64,000 nucleotides of DNA from JALORV01 sp963766365 (GTDB taxonomy: Bacteria; Pseudomonadota; Gammaproteobacteria; Burkholderiales; Burkholderiaceae_F): NCBI GenBank assembly GCA_963766365.1, contig CAVXZK010000010.1, positions 124,001 to 188,000 on the forward strand, in the 5' to 3' direction. Positions 1 through 8,331 of this stretch are shown piece after piece. The number at the start of each line of letters is the position of its first letter. Positions within the stretch are counted from its first letter, which is position 1. The translations under genes and the position numbers were made by a program. The notes below the pieces were generated by a model. That model did no database searches, had not been told where the DNA came from, and was given only the letters and a program-made list of their open reading frames with translations.

Positions 1-365
1 ACACGATGGTCGCGCAAGGCAGTGGCGTGATCCTGAATGCCTCCAGCGTCGTCGGCATCTACGGCAACTTCGGCCAGACCAACTATGCGGCGAGCAAGTT
101 CGGCGTCATCGGTTTCGTGAAGACCTGGGCGCGCGAACTCGGGCCCAAGGGCATTCGGGCCAATGCCGTCGCCCCCGGGTTCATCGAGACGCCGATCCTG
201 CAGACGATCCCGGACAAGGTGCTGCACCAGATGACGGAACGGGTGCCGCTGAAGCGACTGGGAACGCCGGAGGACATTGCCAATGTCTACGCGTTCCTCG
301 CGTCGGACGATGCCGCCTACATCAACGGCGCCGTCATCGAAGTGTCCGGCGGCCTGACGGTCTAG
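1..365 (+). CDS. SDR family oxidoreductase, C-terminal part (FabG-like), cut by window edge
   Basis: C-terminal part of a short-chain dehydrogenase/reductase; its beginning lies before the window. The frame is open from base 3. The visible part carries the catalytic serine region (NASSVVG) and the catalytic Tyr-x-x-x-Lys (YAASK), followed by the PG motif region (VAPGFIETPI) and the usual C-terminal end near SGGLTV, all typical of FabG/3-oxoacyl-ACP reductase-like enzymes that use NAD(P)H. The substrate cannot be decided from this fragment: it could be fatty acid synthesis or polyhydroxyalkanoate metabolism (PhaB-like). The next gene starts 3 bases after the stop, so it probably belongs to the same transcript. 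Confidence 0.85.
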   Translation, partial: TMVAQGSGVILNASSVVGIYGNFGQTNYAASKFGVIGFVKTWARELGPKGIRANAVAPGFIETPILQTIPDKVLHQMTERVPLKRLGTPEDIANVYAFLASDDAAYINGAVIEVSGGLTV

Positions 366-368
366 CCC

Positions 369-857
369 ATGAGCGCGGCTGGTCCGCTGCCCGCCTCCGC
401 CGAGCGCGTGCAGCGCGCGCTCGACGGGGCCAGCGTGGACGCGCGCGTGATTGAACTGAGCGTTGCCGCGCGCACCGCGCAGCAGGCGGCGGATGCGCTG
501 GGCATCCAGGTGGGCCAGATCGCGAAGTCGCTGATATTCCGTGCCACCGGCTCCGGCCGCGCGGTGCTGGTGATCGCAGCGGGTGACCGTCGTGTCAGCG
601 AAGCGCGCATCGCGGCGCTGCTGGGCGAGGCGATCGAACGCGCCAAACCGGAGTTCGTGCGCGAGCATTCCGGATTCGCGATCGGCGGCGTGGCGCCCGT
701 CGCGCACGCAACGCCAATGACGACCTTCATCGATGCCTCGCTGCGAAGGTTCGATATCGTCTGGGCGGCAGGCGGTACTCCGCACTGCGTGTTCCCGATC
801 CGCCCCGACGAACTGGTCCGAGTCAGCGCCGGAACTGAAACGGTGACCGACGCATGA
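369..857 (+). CDS. YbaK/ProX-like aminoacyl-tRNA deacylase
   Basis: A 162-residue protein that fits the YbaK/aminoacyl-tRNA editing domain throughout: the QAADALG region near residue 40, the conserved lysine in QIAKSLIF near residue 52, a central VIAAGDRRV strand and a C-terminal IGGVAPVAH glycine loop followed by a WAAGGTPHCVF strand. Members of this family hydrolyse mischarged tRNAs in trans (for example Cys- or Ala-tRNA-Pro) in the cytoplasm. Length is normal for a stand-alone editing protein. Its stop overlaps the start of the following MarC gene by four bases (ATGA), suggesting translational coupling. The exact tRNA substrate cannot be read from sequence. Confidence 0.85.
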   Translation: MSAAGPLPASAERVQRALDGASVDARVIELSVAARTAQQAADALGIQVGQIAKSLIFRATGSGRAVLVIAAGDRRVSEARIAALLGEAIERAKPEFVREHSGFAIGGVAPVAHATPMTTFIDASLRRFDIVWAAGGTPHCVFPIRPDELVRVSAGTETVTDA

Positions 858-1453
858 ACGACACGTTTCTTTCCGCCGTGGTGTTGCTGCTGCTGGTGGC
901 GGATCCCTTCGGCAACGTGCCGATCTTCGTAGCGGCCCTGCGGGATGTTCCCGCGGAGCGCCGCCTTCGTATCGTGCTGCGTGAATGCCTGATCGCGTTC
1001 GGCGTGCTGAGCGTCTTCGTCTTTGCCGGGCGCCCGTTCCTGCAGACGCTCGGACTTTCCGAGGTCGCGCTGCAGATCGGCGGCGCGGTCGTGCTGATGC
1101 TGGTCGCGCTGCGCATGGTGTTTCCTTCGCCGGAAGGCGTCTACGGCCAGTCCCCCGGCGGCGAGCCCTTTATCGTGCCGTTGGCCGTGCCGGCCCTGGC
1201 CGGTCCGTCGGCGCTTGCCACCGTGATGTTGCTCGTTTCACGCGACCCCTCGCGATCGCTCGAGTGGGTGGCGGCGATCGCCGTGGTAATGGCGATCAGC
1301 GCGCTGGTGCTGGTCTCCGCCGACCGGCTGCAACGTTTGCTCGGCGAGCGGGTGACGCTGGCATTCGAGCGGCTGATGGGGCTGGTGCTGGCGGCGATCG
1401 CGGTCGAACTGCTGCTGCGCGGCGTGCGCACGTTCGTGGCGACGCTGCAGTGA
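854..1453 (+). CDS. MarC family integral membrane protein
   Basis: A 199-residue, strongly hydrophobic protein with about six membrane segments and the MarC/UPF0056 signature DPFGNVPIF near residues 23-31, plus the PLAVPALAGPSA segment in the middle that is conserved in the family. MarC proteins sit in the inner membrane; the transported substrate is not established, and the old link to multiple antibiotic resistance was not upheld. The start overlaps the stop of the deacylase gene and the RNB ribonuclease starts 7 bases after its stop, so the three form a tight operon. Confidence 0.85.
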   Translation: MNDTFLSAVVLLLLVADPFGNVPIFVAALRDVPAERRLRIVLRECLIAFGVLSVFVFAGRPFLQTLGLSEVALQIGGAVVLMLVALRMVFPSPEGVYGQSPGGEPFIVPLAVPALAGPSALATVMLLVSRDPSRSLEWVAAIAVVMAISALVLVSADRLQRLLGERVTLAFERLMGLVLAAIAVELLLRGVRTFVATLQ

Positions 1454-1460
1454 GGCCGCA

Positions 1461-3440
1461 ATGAATCTGCTGTTCGAGGAGGACGGCGCGTTCAGGGCGG
1501 GCAGCATTCTGTCGTCGACCGACGCGTCGCATCAGGTGGAACTCAGCAGCGGCAAGCGGACCAAGGTCAAGGCTGCGCACGTTCTGCTGCAGTTTGACGA
1601 CGTGTCCGCGGCGCGGCTGCTGGAGGCGGCACACGCCGAGGCCGCGACCATCGACCTCGACTTCCTGTGGGAGGCCGCGCCGCAGGACGAGTTCGGCTTT
1701 CGCGAACTCGCACTCGACTACTTCGGTGGCAAGCCGAGCAGCGTCCAGCAGGCGGCGCTGCTGATCCGCTTGCATTCTTCGCCTGTCTACTTCCATCGCA
1801 AGGGCCGGGGACGTTTTCGCCCGGCTCCACCCGAGACGCTAAAGGCCGCGCTCGCGGCCGTGGAGCGAAAGCGCCGCCAGGACGAGTTGCGACAGAGTTA
1901 CGTGGACGAGTTGAAGGCGGGTCGCGCCCCTGCGGCGATTGCCGCGCAGGCCGTGCCGATGCTGGTGCGGCCGGATCGGTCGACGATCGAGTTCAAGGCG
2001 CTCGAGCAGGCGGCTGGCGAAGCGCGCACGACACCGCTGCGCCTGCTGCTGGCCACCGGAGCCATCGGCTCGCCGTTCCGCTGGCACGTCGAGAGCTTTC
2101 TGGCGCAGCACTTTCCGCGCGGGGCTGGCTTTCCGGACGAGATTCCGGCTCCCGGACCGGCCGACGAACTGCCGATCGCGAACGTGGCGGCGTTCTCGAT
2201 CGACGACAGTGCGACGACCGAAATCGACGACGCCTTCTCGGTGACCCCGACGGGCGACCACCGCGTGCAGATCGGAGTGCATATCGCTGCACCGGCGCTC
2301 GCCGTACAGCGCGGCCACGCACTGGACGCGGTGGCCCGATCGCGCATGTCGACCGTGTATGCGCCCGGTTTCAAGATCACGATGCTGCCCCAGTCGTGGG
2401 TCGACGCGTACTCGCTCACCGAGGGCCAGGTTGTTCCGGTGCTGTCTCTCTACGTCGACCTCGATACGCGCGAGATGCAGGTGCTCGGTACTGAGTCCAG
2501 GGCTGAACGCGTCCGCATTGCCGCCAACCTGCGACACGACCGGCTCGACGAGATTGTCACCGACGAGTCGATCGCGGACGGCAGTTTTGCGGCACCGTTC
2601 GCTGGCGAACTGTCATTGCTATGGCGGTTCGGGCGCGCGTTGCTGGCTCGGCGCGAAGCGGTGCGTGGTCGTCCGGAGCCGCTGGGGCGAGTGGACTACT
2701 CGTTCGAACTTGACGGCGAGGGCGAGCACGCTCACGTGACGGTCAAGCCGCGGCGGCGCGGCGCGCCGCTGGACCTGCTGGTCGCGGAGCTGATGATCTT
2801 CACCAACAGCACCTGGGGACGCTGGTTGTCCGAGCGCGGCGTGGTCGGCATCTATCGGTCGCAGTCGATGGGCCGCGTGCGGATGTCGACGGCCCCGGGC
2901 GCTCACGAGGGCATGGGCGTCAGCCACTATGCGTGGAGTTCGTCGCCGCTGCGGCGCTACGTCGACCTGGTGAATCAGCGCCAGCTGATCGCATGCATCC
3001 GCAACGATCCGGCGCCGTATGCCGCCAACGACGCTGACCTGTTTGCCATTGTCTCGGCGTTTGATGCGGCCTATGGCGCCTATGCCGAGTTTCAGGAGCG
3101 CATGGAACGGTACTGGGGCTTGCGGTGGCTACGCCAGGAGGACGTGCGTCGCATGACGGCCACGGTCATACGCGGCGACGTGCTGCGCCTGTCCGGGATC
3201 CCGTTCATCACGCGCCTGCCGGGGCTGCCGGAGTTGCCGCGCGGCCAGCAGCTTGAACTGGACATTCTCGGCGGAGACGAAGTCGACCTGACGCTTGAGG
3301 CTCGCGTGCACCGGGTGATGGACGCGGCTATGGCCACCGAAGTCGAAGGCCTCGAAGAGGAATTGATCGAGGAGCCCACGTCGGTCGATCGCGTGGAGCC
3401 GTCGTCCGGCCCGGAAACCCCGCCCTCGAGTGCGGCCTGA
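1461..3440 (+). CDS. RNB domain exoribonuclease (RNase II-like)
   Basis: A 659-residue protein with an RNB catalytic domain in its middle and C-terminal half. The metal-binding aspartates appear in the segment IDDSATTEIDDAF near residues 246-258, matching the RNase II/RNase R pattern DDxDTxxxDDA-like. The N-terminal region lacks the clear cold-shock domains of classical RNase R, and the C-terminal part after residue ~560 is a short OB-like S1 remnant. Such proteins degrade RNA 3' to 5' in the cytoplasm. A shorter RNB protein before tonB-aroE is a recurring betaproteobacterial arrangement. The first methionine is 7 bases after marC and leaves little room for an alternative start. Confidence 0.85.
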   Translation: MNLLFEEDGAFRAGSILSSTDASHQVELSSGKRTKVKAAHVLLQFDDVSAARLLEAAHAEAATIDLDFLWEAAPQDEFGFRELALDYFGGKPSSVQQAALLIRLHSSPVYFHRKGRGRFRPAPPETLKAALAAVERKRRQDELRQSYVDELKAGRAPAAIAAQAVPMLVRPDRSTIEFKALEQAAGEARTTPLRLLLATGAIGSPFRWHVESFLAQHFPRGAGFPDEIPAPGPADELPIANVAAFSIDDSATTEIDDAFSVTPTGDHRVQIGVHIAAPALAVQRGHALDAVARSRMSTVYAPGFKITMLPQSWVDAYSLTEGQVVPVLSLYVDLDTREMQVLGTESRAERVRIAANLRHDRLDEIVTDESIADGSFAAPFAGELSLLWRFGRALLARREAVRGRPEPLGRVDYSFELDGEGEHAHVTVKPRRRGAPLDLLVAELMIFTNSTWGRWLSERGVVGIYRSQSMGRVRMSTAPGAHEGMGVSHYAWSSSPLRRYVDLVNQRQLIACIRNDPAPYAANDADLFAIVSAFDAAYGAYAEFQERMERYWGLRWLRQEDVRRMTATVIRGDVLRLSGIPFITRLPGLPELPRGQQLELDILGGDEVDLTLEARVHRVMDAAMATEVEGLEEELIEEPTSVDRVEPSSGPETPPSSAA

Positions 3441-3542
3441 TCGCTTGAATCATCCGCACGACAGTCGCGTGATCGTGTGATCGGGGGACGTGTCGGGTGG
3501 ATACAATCGTTTTCGGCTTGGCACTCCGTGTTTCACTGACGC

Positions 3543-4433
3543 ATGAGCTTTGCAGACGAGTCAACCAGCGGCATCACCGGCTTCCTGGCCGACAAGGTGC
3601 TCGTGATGGCGTTGACCGTTTCCATCGGCCTGCACATGACGGTGCTGGCCGTGCGCTTCGTCGATCCCGACTTCCTGCGCGTGCGGTCGACCGATCCGCC
3701 GCTCGAGATCATTCTCGTCAATGCAAAGAGCGATACGCGCCCCGGCAAGCCCGAGGCGCTGGCCCAGGCCAATCTCGACGGTGGCGGCGCCAACGACGCA
3801 GGCCGGCGCACGTCGCCGCTGCCCGATTCACAGGTCGTGCGTGACGGCGACGCGCTGGATACCGCTCGCCGCATGGTGGAGCAGCTCGAGGAAGAGCAAA
3901 AGAAGCTGCTCGCCGCATTGAAGGATTCACTGCAGATGCGACCGCAGCCGAACAGGGAGGCGGTCGCCGAGGCACCGCTGCCCGGCTCCCAGGACGAGCA
4001 GAGCCGTGAGCAGCTCGCCCGTGCTCAGGCCGAGATCGCCAAGCAGGTGTCGGACTATCAGAAGCGTCCGCGCAAGCATCATTTCATGCCCAGCACGTCC
4101 GAATACCGGTACGCTCGATATGTGGAGGACTGGCGCGCGCGTGTGGAGAAGATCGGCAACGAGAACTATCCCAACGAGGCGCGTGGCAAGGTGTACGGGT
4201 CCCTGCGCATGACGGTCGCGGTGCGCAAGGACGGATCCGTGGTGGAGGCCGCGGTCGACAAGCCCTCGGGATCGCCCGTACTTGACCGCGCCGCCCGCCG
4301 CATCGTTAACATGGCTGCTCCGTTTCCGCCGTTTCCGCCGGACATCGCACGCGACACAGATGTACTCGAGATCACACGGACCTGGGTCTTTACCAACGAT
4401 CAACTGTCGACACGAAGCACCGCGTCTCAATGA
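3543..4433 (+). CDS. TonB-like energy transducer
   Basis: A 296-residue protein with one N-terminal membrane segment (about residues 19-40), a charged glutamine-rich periplasmic linker with coiled-coil character (residues ~95-170) and a C-terminal TonB/TolA fold (about 185-285) containing the YPNEARGKVYGSLRM strand and VDKPSGSPVLD loop. It should couple proton motive force to outer-membrane receptors. It lacks the long proline-lysine repeats of classical TonB, and no exbB/exbD or receptor lies nearby, so it could instead act in cell-envelope structure. A TACAAT box at 3502-3507 is a plausible -10. Its stop overlaps the aroE start (ATGA). Confidence 0.85.
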   Translation: MSFADESTSGITGFLADKVLVMALTVSIGLHMTVLAVRFVDPDFLRVRSTDPPLEIILVNAKSDTRPGKPEALAQANLDGGGANDAGRRTSPLPDSQVVRDGDALDTARRMVEQLEEEQKKLLAALKDSLQMRPQPNREAVAEAPLPGSQDEQSREQLARAQAEIAKQVSDYQKRPRKHHFMPSTSEYRYARYVEDWRARVEKIGNENYPNEARGKVYGSLRMTVAVRKDGSVVEAAVDKPSGSPVLDRAARRIVNMAAPFPPFPPDIARDTDVLEITRTWVFTNDQLSTRSTASQ

Positions 4434-5278
4434 ACGGGCCTGACAAGTACGGAGTCGTCGGCAATCCGATCGCTCACAGCCGGTCTCCAGAGATCCACGA
4501 GCGTTTCGCGCGACAGACCCATCAGCGCATTTCGTACGAGCGCATCGAGGCCCCGCTCGACGGCTTCGAGGAGCGCGCGCTCGCGCTGCGCGACGCCGGG
4601 TTCCGTGGCCTCAACGTGACAGTACCGTTCAAGGTCGATGCCGCCAAGCTCGCCGACGACTTGTTGCCGCGCGCCCGCTTGGCCGGAGCCGTCAATACGC
4701 TGGTGTTCGACGGCGATACGATCGTTGGCGACAACACGGACGGCATCGGTTTTGTGCGCGATGTCCACGAACGCCTGAAGTTCGACTTCAGCGAGTGTTC
4801 GGTACTGGTGCTGGGCGCAGGGGGGGCGGTGCGCGGAGTCATTGGTGCGCTGCTCGATGCCAGCCCGCGCTGGATCGCGGTGGCCAACCGGACGCATCAA
4901 CGGGCCGGGGAACTGGCAGAGGAGTTCGGGGTCGAGGCCATTCACCTCGACGAAATCCCGGCTGAGCACTTCGACCTGATCATCAATGGCACGACGACGG
5001 GCCTGAAGCATGATGCGCCGCCGATCGATCCCGAGACCTTCAACGACTGCACGCTGGCCTACGACCTGGTCTATGCCGCCGAGGCGACGCCGTTCATGGA
5101 GCTCGCAAGGTCCGGCGGAGCCAAGGTCGTCTCCGACGGACTTGGCATGCTGATCGAACAGGCGGCGGAATCGTTCCTTCTGTGGCGCGGCGTTCGACCG
5201 GACACTGCGCCGGTGTACCGCGAACTGCGCAAGCTGCTCAGCGAGGCTGCTGCCGAAAGCGTCACCATCGTGCGCTAG
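4430..5278 (+). CDS. aroE: Shikimate dehydrogenase
   Basis: A 282-residue shikimate dehydrogenase, which reduces 3-dehydroshikimate to shikimate with NADPH in aromatic amino acid synthesis. The shikimate-binding serines are in NPIAHSRSP (residues 12-20), the catalytic lysine is Lys68 in NVTVPFK and the catalytic aspartate is Asp104 in DNTDGIGF. The Rossmann glycine loop reads LGAGGAVRG, and NRT (near 154) is the NADPH phosphate-binding motif. Length matches AroE. It overlaps tonB by four bases and precedes mtgA. Confidence 0.96.
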   Translation: MNGPDKYGVVGNPIAHSRSPEIHERFARQTHQRISYERIEAPLDGFEERALALRDAGFRGLNVTVPFKVDAAKLADDLLPRARLAGAVNTLVFDGDTIVGDNTDGIGFVRDVHERLKFDFSECSVLVLGAGGAVRGVIGALLDASPRWIAVANRTHQRAGELAEEFGVEAIHLDEIPAEHFDLIINGTTTGLKHDAPPIDPETFNDCTLAYDLVYAAEATPFMELARSGGAKVVSDGLGMLIEQAAESFLLWRGVRPDTAPVYRELRKLLSEAAAESVTIVR

Positions 5279-5350
5279 GCGGTCGATCCGGTCGCAATCG
5301 GCCGCGACGTTGCGCGGCGCTCATTCCCCCGAGAACTCGAAGCCTCTTCC

Positions 5351-6034
5351 GTGCGTTGGCTGGCCCGCTTCGCCCTACTGGCCGTCCTGGCGGTGCTCGG
5401 GCTGCAGCTCTGGTACGCCGGCTGGATCGCCTGGTGGCGCTGGAACGCTCCGCAGGAGACCGCCTTCATGCAGCGCGAGCGGGCTGCACTGCAGGCGCGC
5501 AATCCAAAGGCGGAGCTGAAGTATCGCTGGGTCCCGTACGAACGCATTTCGGTGCACCTCAAGCGGGCAGTCATCACCGCCGAGGACGCACGATTCGCCG
5601 AGCACGAAGGCGTCGACTGGGACGCCATCGAGAAGGCCTACAAGGACAACGTCAAGCGCGGTCGTCCGGCACGCGGGGGGTCGACGATCACCCAGCAGCT
5701 CGCAAAGAACCTGTTCCTTTCACCGAGCCGGAGCTACATCCGCAAGGGTCAGGAACTCGTCATCACTTACATGATCGAGGCCTTCTGGGACAAGCGTCGC
5801 ATCCTCGAGGTCTACCTCAATGTGGTCGAATGGGGCGAAGGCATTTTCGGTGCAGAGGCCGCGGCCCGTCACTACTACTCGACCAGCGCAGCCCAGCTGG
5901 GGCCGGAACAGTCGGCACGACTGGCGGCCTATCTCCCCAACCCGAAGCGCTACGGACGAGTGCGCTCCGGGCCCTACCTCGACCGTCGGATGGCCGTGAT
6001 CCTGCGCTACATGCCCGACGCGGTCGTGCCCTAA
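5351..6034 (+). CDS. mtgA: Monofunctional biosynthetic peptidoglycan transglycosylase
   Basis: A 227-residue GT51 glycosyltransferase that polymerises lipid II into glycan strands at the inner membrane. It has one N-terminal membrane anchor (about residues 5-25) and the GT51 motifs in order: EDARFAEHEG with the catalytic glutamate, RGGSTITQQLAKNLFLS, and RILEVYLNVVEWG. It lacks the transpeptidase domain of class A penicillin-binding proteins, hence monofunctional. The start is GTG at 5351, chosen because it gives the family's usual short cytoplasmic tail. The aroE-mtgA neighbourhood is common in betaproteobacteria. Confidence 0.95.
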   Translation: MRWLARFALLAVLAVLGLQLWYAGWIAWWRWNAPQETAFMQRERAALQARNPKAELKYRWVPYERISVHLKRAVITAEDARFAEHEGVDWDAIEKAYKDNVKRGRPARGGSTITQQLAKNLFLSPSRSYIRKGQELVITYMIEAFWDKRRILEVYLNVVEWGEGIFGAEAAARHYYSTSAAQLGPEQSARLAAYLPNPKRYGRVRSGPYLDRRMAVILRYMPDAVVP

Positions 6035-6085
6035 GCGCCCCGCTTTCCTCGCATTTCGACAGCGTCGCGCGCTTACAATCGCGCA

Positions 6086-6250
6086 GCCTATAAGCGTCCA
6101 GGCGGCGTGATTAGCGACCGTCCCGAGCGGTGCGACATCGTTGCGCCGGGAGCGACGCGCAGCACGCGGAAGTAGAGCGCCGGACCATCGCGCGTCAGGC
6201 GGTCTATGTCCCTCTGTAGGGACTGCTCGCAGCGCGGGGAAGTGAGATTC
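6086..6250 (+). other. Structured leader before mgtE
   Basis: A TACAAT box at 6074-6079 would place transcription start near 6086, leaving about 165 bases of leader before the mgtE start. The leader contains a clear hairpin at 6208-6223 (GTCCCT, loop ctgt, AGGGAC) placed about 27 bases before the start codon, and a GGGGAAG ribosome binding site. No similarity to the M-box or mgtA leaders could be recognised. Regulation by magnesium is possible but not shown by the sequence. Confidence 0.3.
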
Positions 6251-7744
6251 ATGACCGAGCACCACCTGCTGGACCGCGGCGCGCGTAGCGACGCTCCGGT
6301 GCGCGACCCCGAGGACGCGCAGCGTGCGCTTTTGCGCGTCCAGCAAGTGCTCGCGAAGCAGCGCCGTGTCGAGGCACTGGTCCATCGCGAACAGACGCCG
6401 TCCGAGCAGAAGAAGCCACTGGTCGAGCAGCTGGTGCATCGACAGCACCTGAGCGAACTGCGTTCGATCCTCGACCGGCTGCACGCGGCCGACATCGCCT
6501 ACATCCTCGAGGCCTTGCCGATCGATGACCGGCTCGTGGTCTGGGACTGCGTCAAGGCCGACCGCGACGGCGAGATCCTGATCGAGGTGAACGACGCGGT
6601 CCGCGAGACGCTGATTGCGTCGATGGACCGCGAGGAACTCGTCGATGCGGTCGAAAGTCTCGAGACCGACGAGATCGCGGCACTTGCGCCCGACCTGCCG
6701 GCCGACGTCGTCGACGAGGTATGGGCGGGACTGACCAACGAAGAGCGTGCGCAACTTCGCGCCGCCATGTCCTACCCGGAGGGGTCGGTCGGCGCCCTGA
6801 TGGACTTCGAACTGATCACGATCCGCGAGGACGTGACGCTCGAGGTCGTGCTGCGCTACCTGCGCCGCTTCGATGAGCTGCCCGACCATACCGACCAGGT
6901 ATTCGTCGTCGACCGCAACGAAGTGCTGAAAGGCGCGCTGCCGCTGGACCGGCTGTTGCTCAACGAGCCCGAGACCGAAGTCACCGCGGTGATGAATGCC
7001 GATTTGCTGACCCTCTCGCCGATGGACGATGGCGGCGAAGCGGCGCAGGCCTTCGAGCGGTATGACCTGGTTTCCGCTCCGGTAGTTGATGCCAGCGGCC
7101 GGCTGGTCGGACGACTGACGGTCGACGAGATCGTCGACGTGATCCGCGACGAAGGCGAGGAGGCCGCACTGGCGCAGGCGGGCCTGCGGGAAGACGAGGA
7201 CATCTTCTCGACGGTGTGGAATTCGGCCAAGAATCGCTGGCTCTGGTTGGCCGTGAACCTGTGCACGGCGTTCATCGCCAGCCGTGTCATCGACGCCTTC
7301 GAGGGAACGATCGAAAAGGTCGTGGCACTTGCCGCGTTGATGCCGATCGTCGCGGGAATCGCCGGCAACTCGGGCAACCAGACACTGACGCTGCTGGTTC
7401 GCTCGCTGGCGCTGGGGCAAGTCACTTCCGGGAACCAGCGCCGGCTCGTGCTGAAGGAAATCAGCGTTGCGGTGCTGAACGGCGTGGTCTGGGGCGGTGT
7501 AGCCGGTTTGCTGGCGTGGCTGCTCTATCGTGATACTGCGAACGGATCGCTGCTGGGCCTCGTGATGTTCCTTGCGATGGTGCTGAACATGCTGGTCGCC
7601 GCGGCGGTCGGGATCGCTGTGCCGATGGCACTGCGCGCCTCCGGTCGCGACCCGGCAATCGGCGGTTCCGTGTTGCTCACCTTCACCACCGACTCTGGCG
7701 GGTTCTTCATCTTCCTGGGGTTGGCGACTCTGTTCTTTCGATAG
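6251..7744 (+). CDS. mgtE: Magnesium transporter MgtE
   Basis: A 497-residue MgtE: cytoplasmic N-terminal superhelical domain (about residues 30-140), two CBS domains (about 140-270) that sense magnesium, a connecting helix, and five membrane segments in the last 180 residues. The pore motif region reads AGIAGNSGNQTLTL near residue 375, with further conserved glycines toward the C terminus. It is an inner-membrane magnesium channel gated by cytosolic magnesium. The ATG at 6251 was preferred over an ATG 15 codons upstream because it follows GGGGAAG at proper spacing. The stop is directly followed by hairpin repeat copy A. Confidence 0.93.
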   Translation: MTEHHLLDRGARSDAPVRDPEDAQRALLRVQQVLAKQRRVEALVHREQTPSEQKKPLVEQLVHRQHLSELRSILDRLHAADIAYILEALPIDDRLVVWDCVKADRDGEILIEVNDAVRETLIASMDREELVDAVESLETDEIAALAPDLPADVVDEVWAGLTNEERAQLRAAMSYPEGSVGALMDFELITIREDVTLEVVLRYLRRFDELPDHTDQVFVVDRNEVLKGALPLDRLLLNEPETEVTAVMNADLLTLSPMDDGGEAAQAFERYDLVSAPVVDASGRLVGRLTVDEIVDVIRDEGEEAALAQAGLREDEDIFSTVWNSAKNRWLWLAVNLCTAFIASRVIDAFEGTIEKVVALAALMPIVAGIAGNSGNQTLTLLVRSLALGQVTSGNQRRLVLKEISVAVLNGVVWGGVAGLLAWLLYRDTANGSLLGLVMFLAMVLNMLVAAAVGIAVPMALRASGRDPAIGGSVLLTFTTDSGGFFIFLGLATLFFR

Positions 7745-7745
7745 C

Positions 7746-8106
7746 GGTCCTCGTGTACGCGACTCCTGCGGGGTCGCACGTGCACTCGGACCGGAACGGC
7801 AAATCAGTCGGCTGCGCTCCGGAGCGGCCGCGCGCTCCGCCGAAGGTCAAAGGCGGGCACTCCACCCCGCGACGCACCTTGCAGTGCCAGGATTGCCTCT
7901 CCCTCCTCGCCGGGCGAGGAGGGCGCAGGGAGGAGTGCACCGTTCCCTCTCGCTGGGCGAGAGGGCCAGGGTGAGTGCCGTGCAGTTGATCATCGGCGGA
8001 GCGCGCGGCCGCTCCGGAGCGCAGCCGACTGATACCAAGTGCGCGCAAAGCGCGCGCTATCGATGACGATGCACGTGCGACCGCGAAGCGGTCGCGTACA
8101 TCGTCA
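7746..8106. repeat. Mosaic hairpin repeat, copy A (two inverted units plus nested palindromes)
   Basis: This 360-base region between the convergent mgtE and KTSC genes is nearly all palindromes. Left unit 7746-7792: foot GGTCC, core GTGTACGC, apex GACTCC-tgc-GGGGTC, core GCACGTGCAC, foot GGACC. Right unit 8064-8106, inverted: foot TGACGAT, core GCACGTGC, apex GACCGC-gaa-GCGGTC, core GCGTAC, foot ATCGTCA. Between them lie a perfect 40-base inverted repeat (7804-7843 with 7993-8032), a GCGCGC-aaa-GCGCGC hairpin near 8041-8055 and two hairpins of CCCTC/GAGGG type (7911-7923 area and about 7945-7965). The last bases run into the stop of the KTSC gene. No protein coding is seen. Confidence 0.85.
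7804..8032. repeat. 40-bp perfect inverted repeat inside copy A
   Basis: Bases 7804-7843 are the exact reverse complement of 7993-8032. The arms begin with TCAGTCGGCTGCGCTCCGGA and are themselves partly palindromic (CTCCGGAG and GCGGCCGC). The 149 bases enclosed contain CCTCCTCGCCGGGCGAGGAGG and CCCTCTCGC-tg-GGCGAGAGGG, then CCAGGGTGAG. This last type of sequence is a very widespread intergenic repeat in proteobacteria, so the interior may be a separate repeat that entered the element. Confidence 0.85.
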
Positions 8107-8322
8107 GCGGACCCTCTTTATCGTGAACTCTTCCTGGATCGTGTCCTTGTAGACGCTCGCAGGAGAGGAACTGGCGAGAAACCGGCGGGCGATTTCTTCG
8201 CCGACGGCGGTGTGCTGGATCACCTGCCCGTTGTCGAATTCAATTTCCAGTACGCGCTGGTTGCGGTCATACCCGGCAGACTTGATGCCGCCGCGGCGTA
8301 TCGGCTTGCGTTCGATCGCCAT
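8104..8322 (-). CDS. KTSC domain small protein
   Basis: A 72-residue protein that looks like a KTSC domain along its whole length: the SAGYDRNQRVLEIEFDNG strand pair, then IARRFLASSSPASVYKD, where YKD and the small-residue run match the family's conserved C-terminal region. KTSC proteins are small cytoplasmic proteins, sometimes linked to lysyl-tRNA synthetase or RNA metabolism; function is unproven. It sits 9 bases upstream of ubiD's end on the same strand, with ubiD transcribed first, so it is probably co-transcribed with ubiD. Its stop touches hairpin repeat copy A. Confidence 0.7.
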   Translation of the reverse strand: MAIERKPIRRGGIKSAGYDRNQRVLEIEFDNGQVIQHTAVGEEIARRFLASSSPASVYKDTIQEEFTIKRVR

Positions 8323-8331
8323 TTAGTTCTC

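Noticed and set aside
5720..7420. Minus-strand open frame of 566 codons opposite mtgA and mgtE
   Set aside because: Composition typical of GC-driven antisense frames, no domain, no upstream signals.
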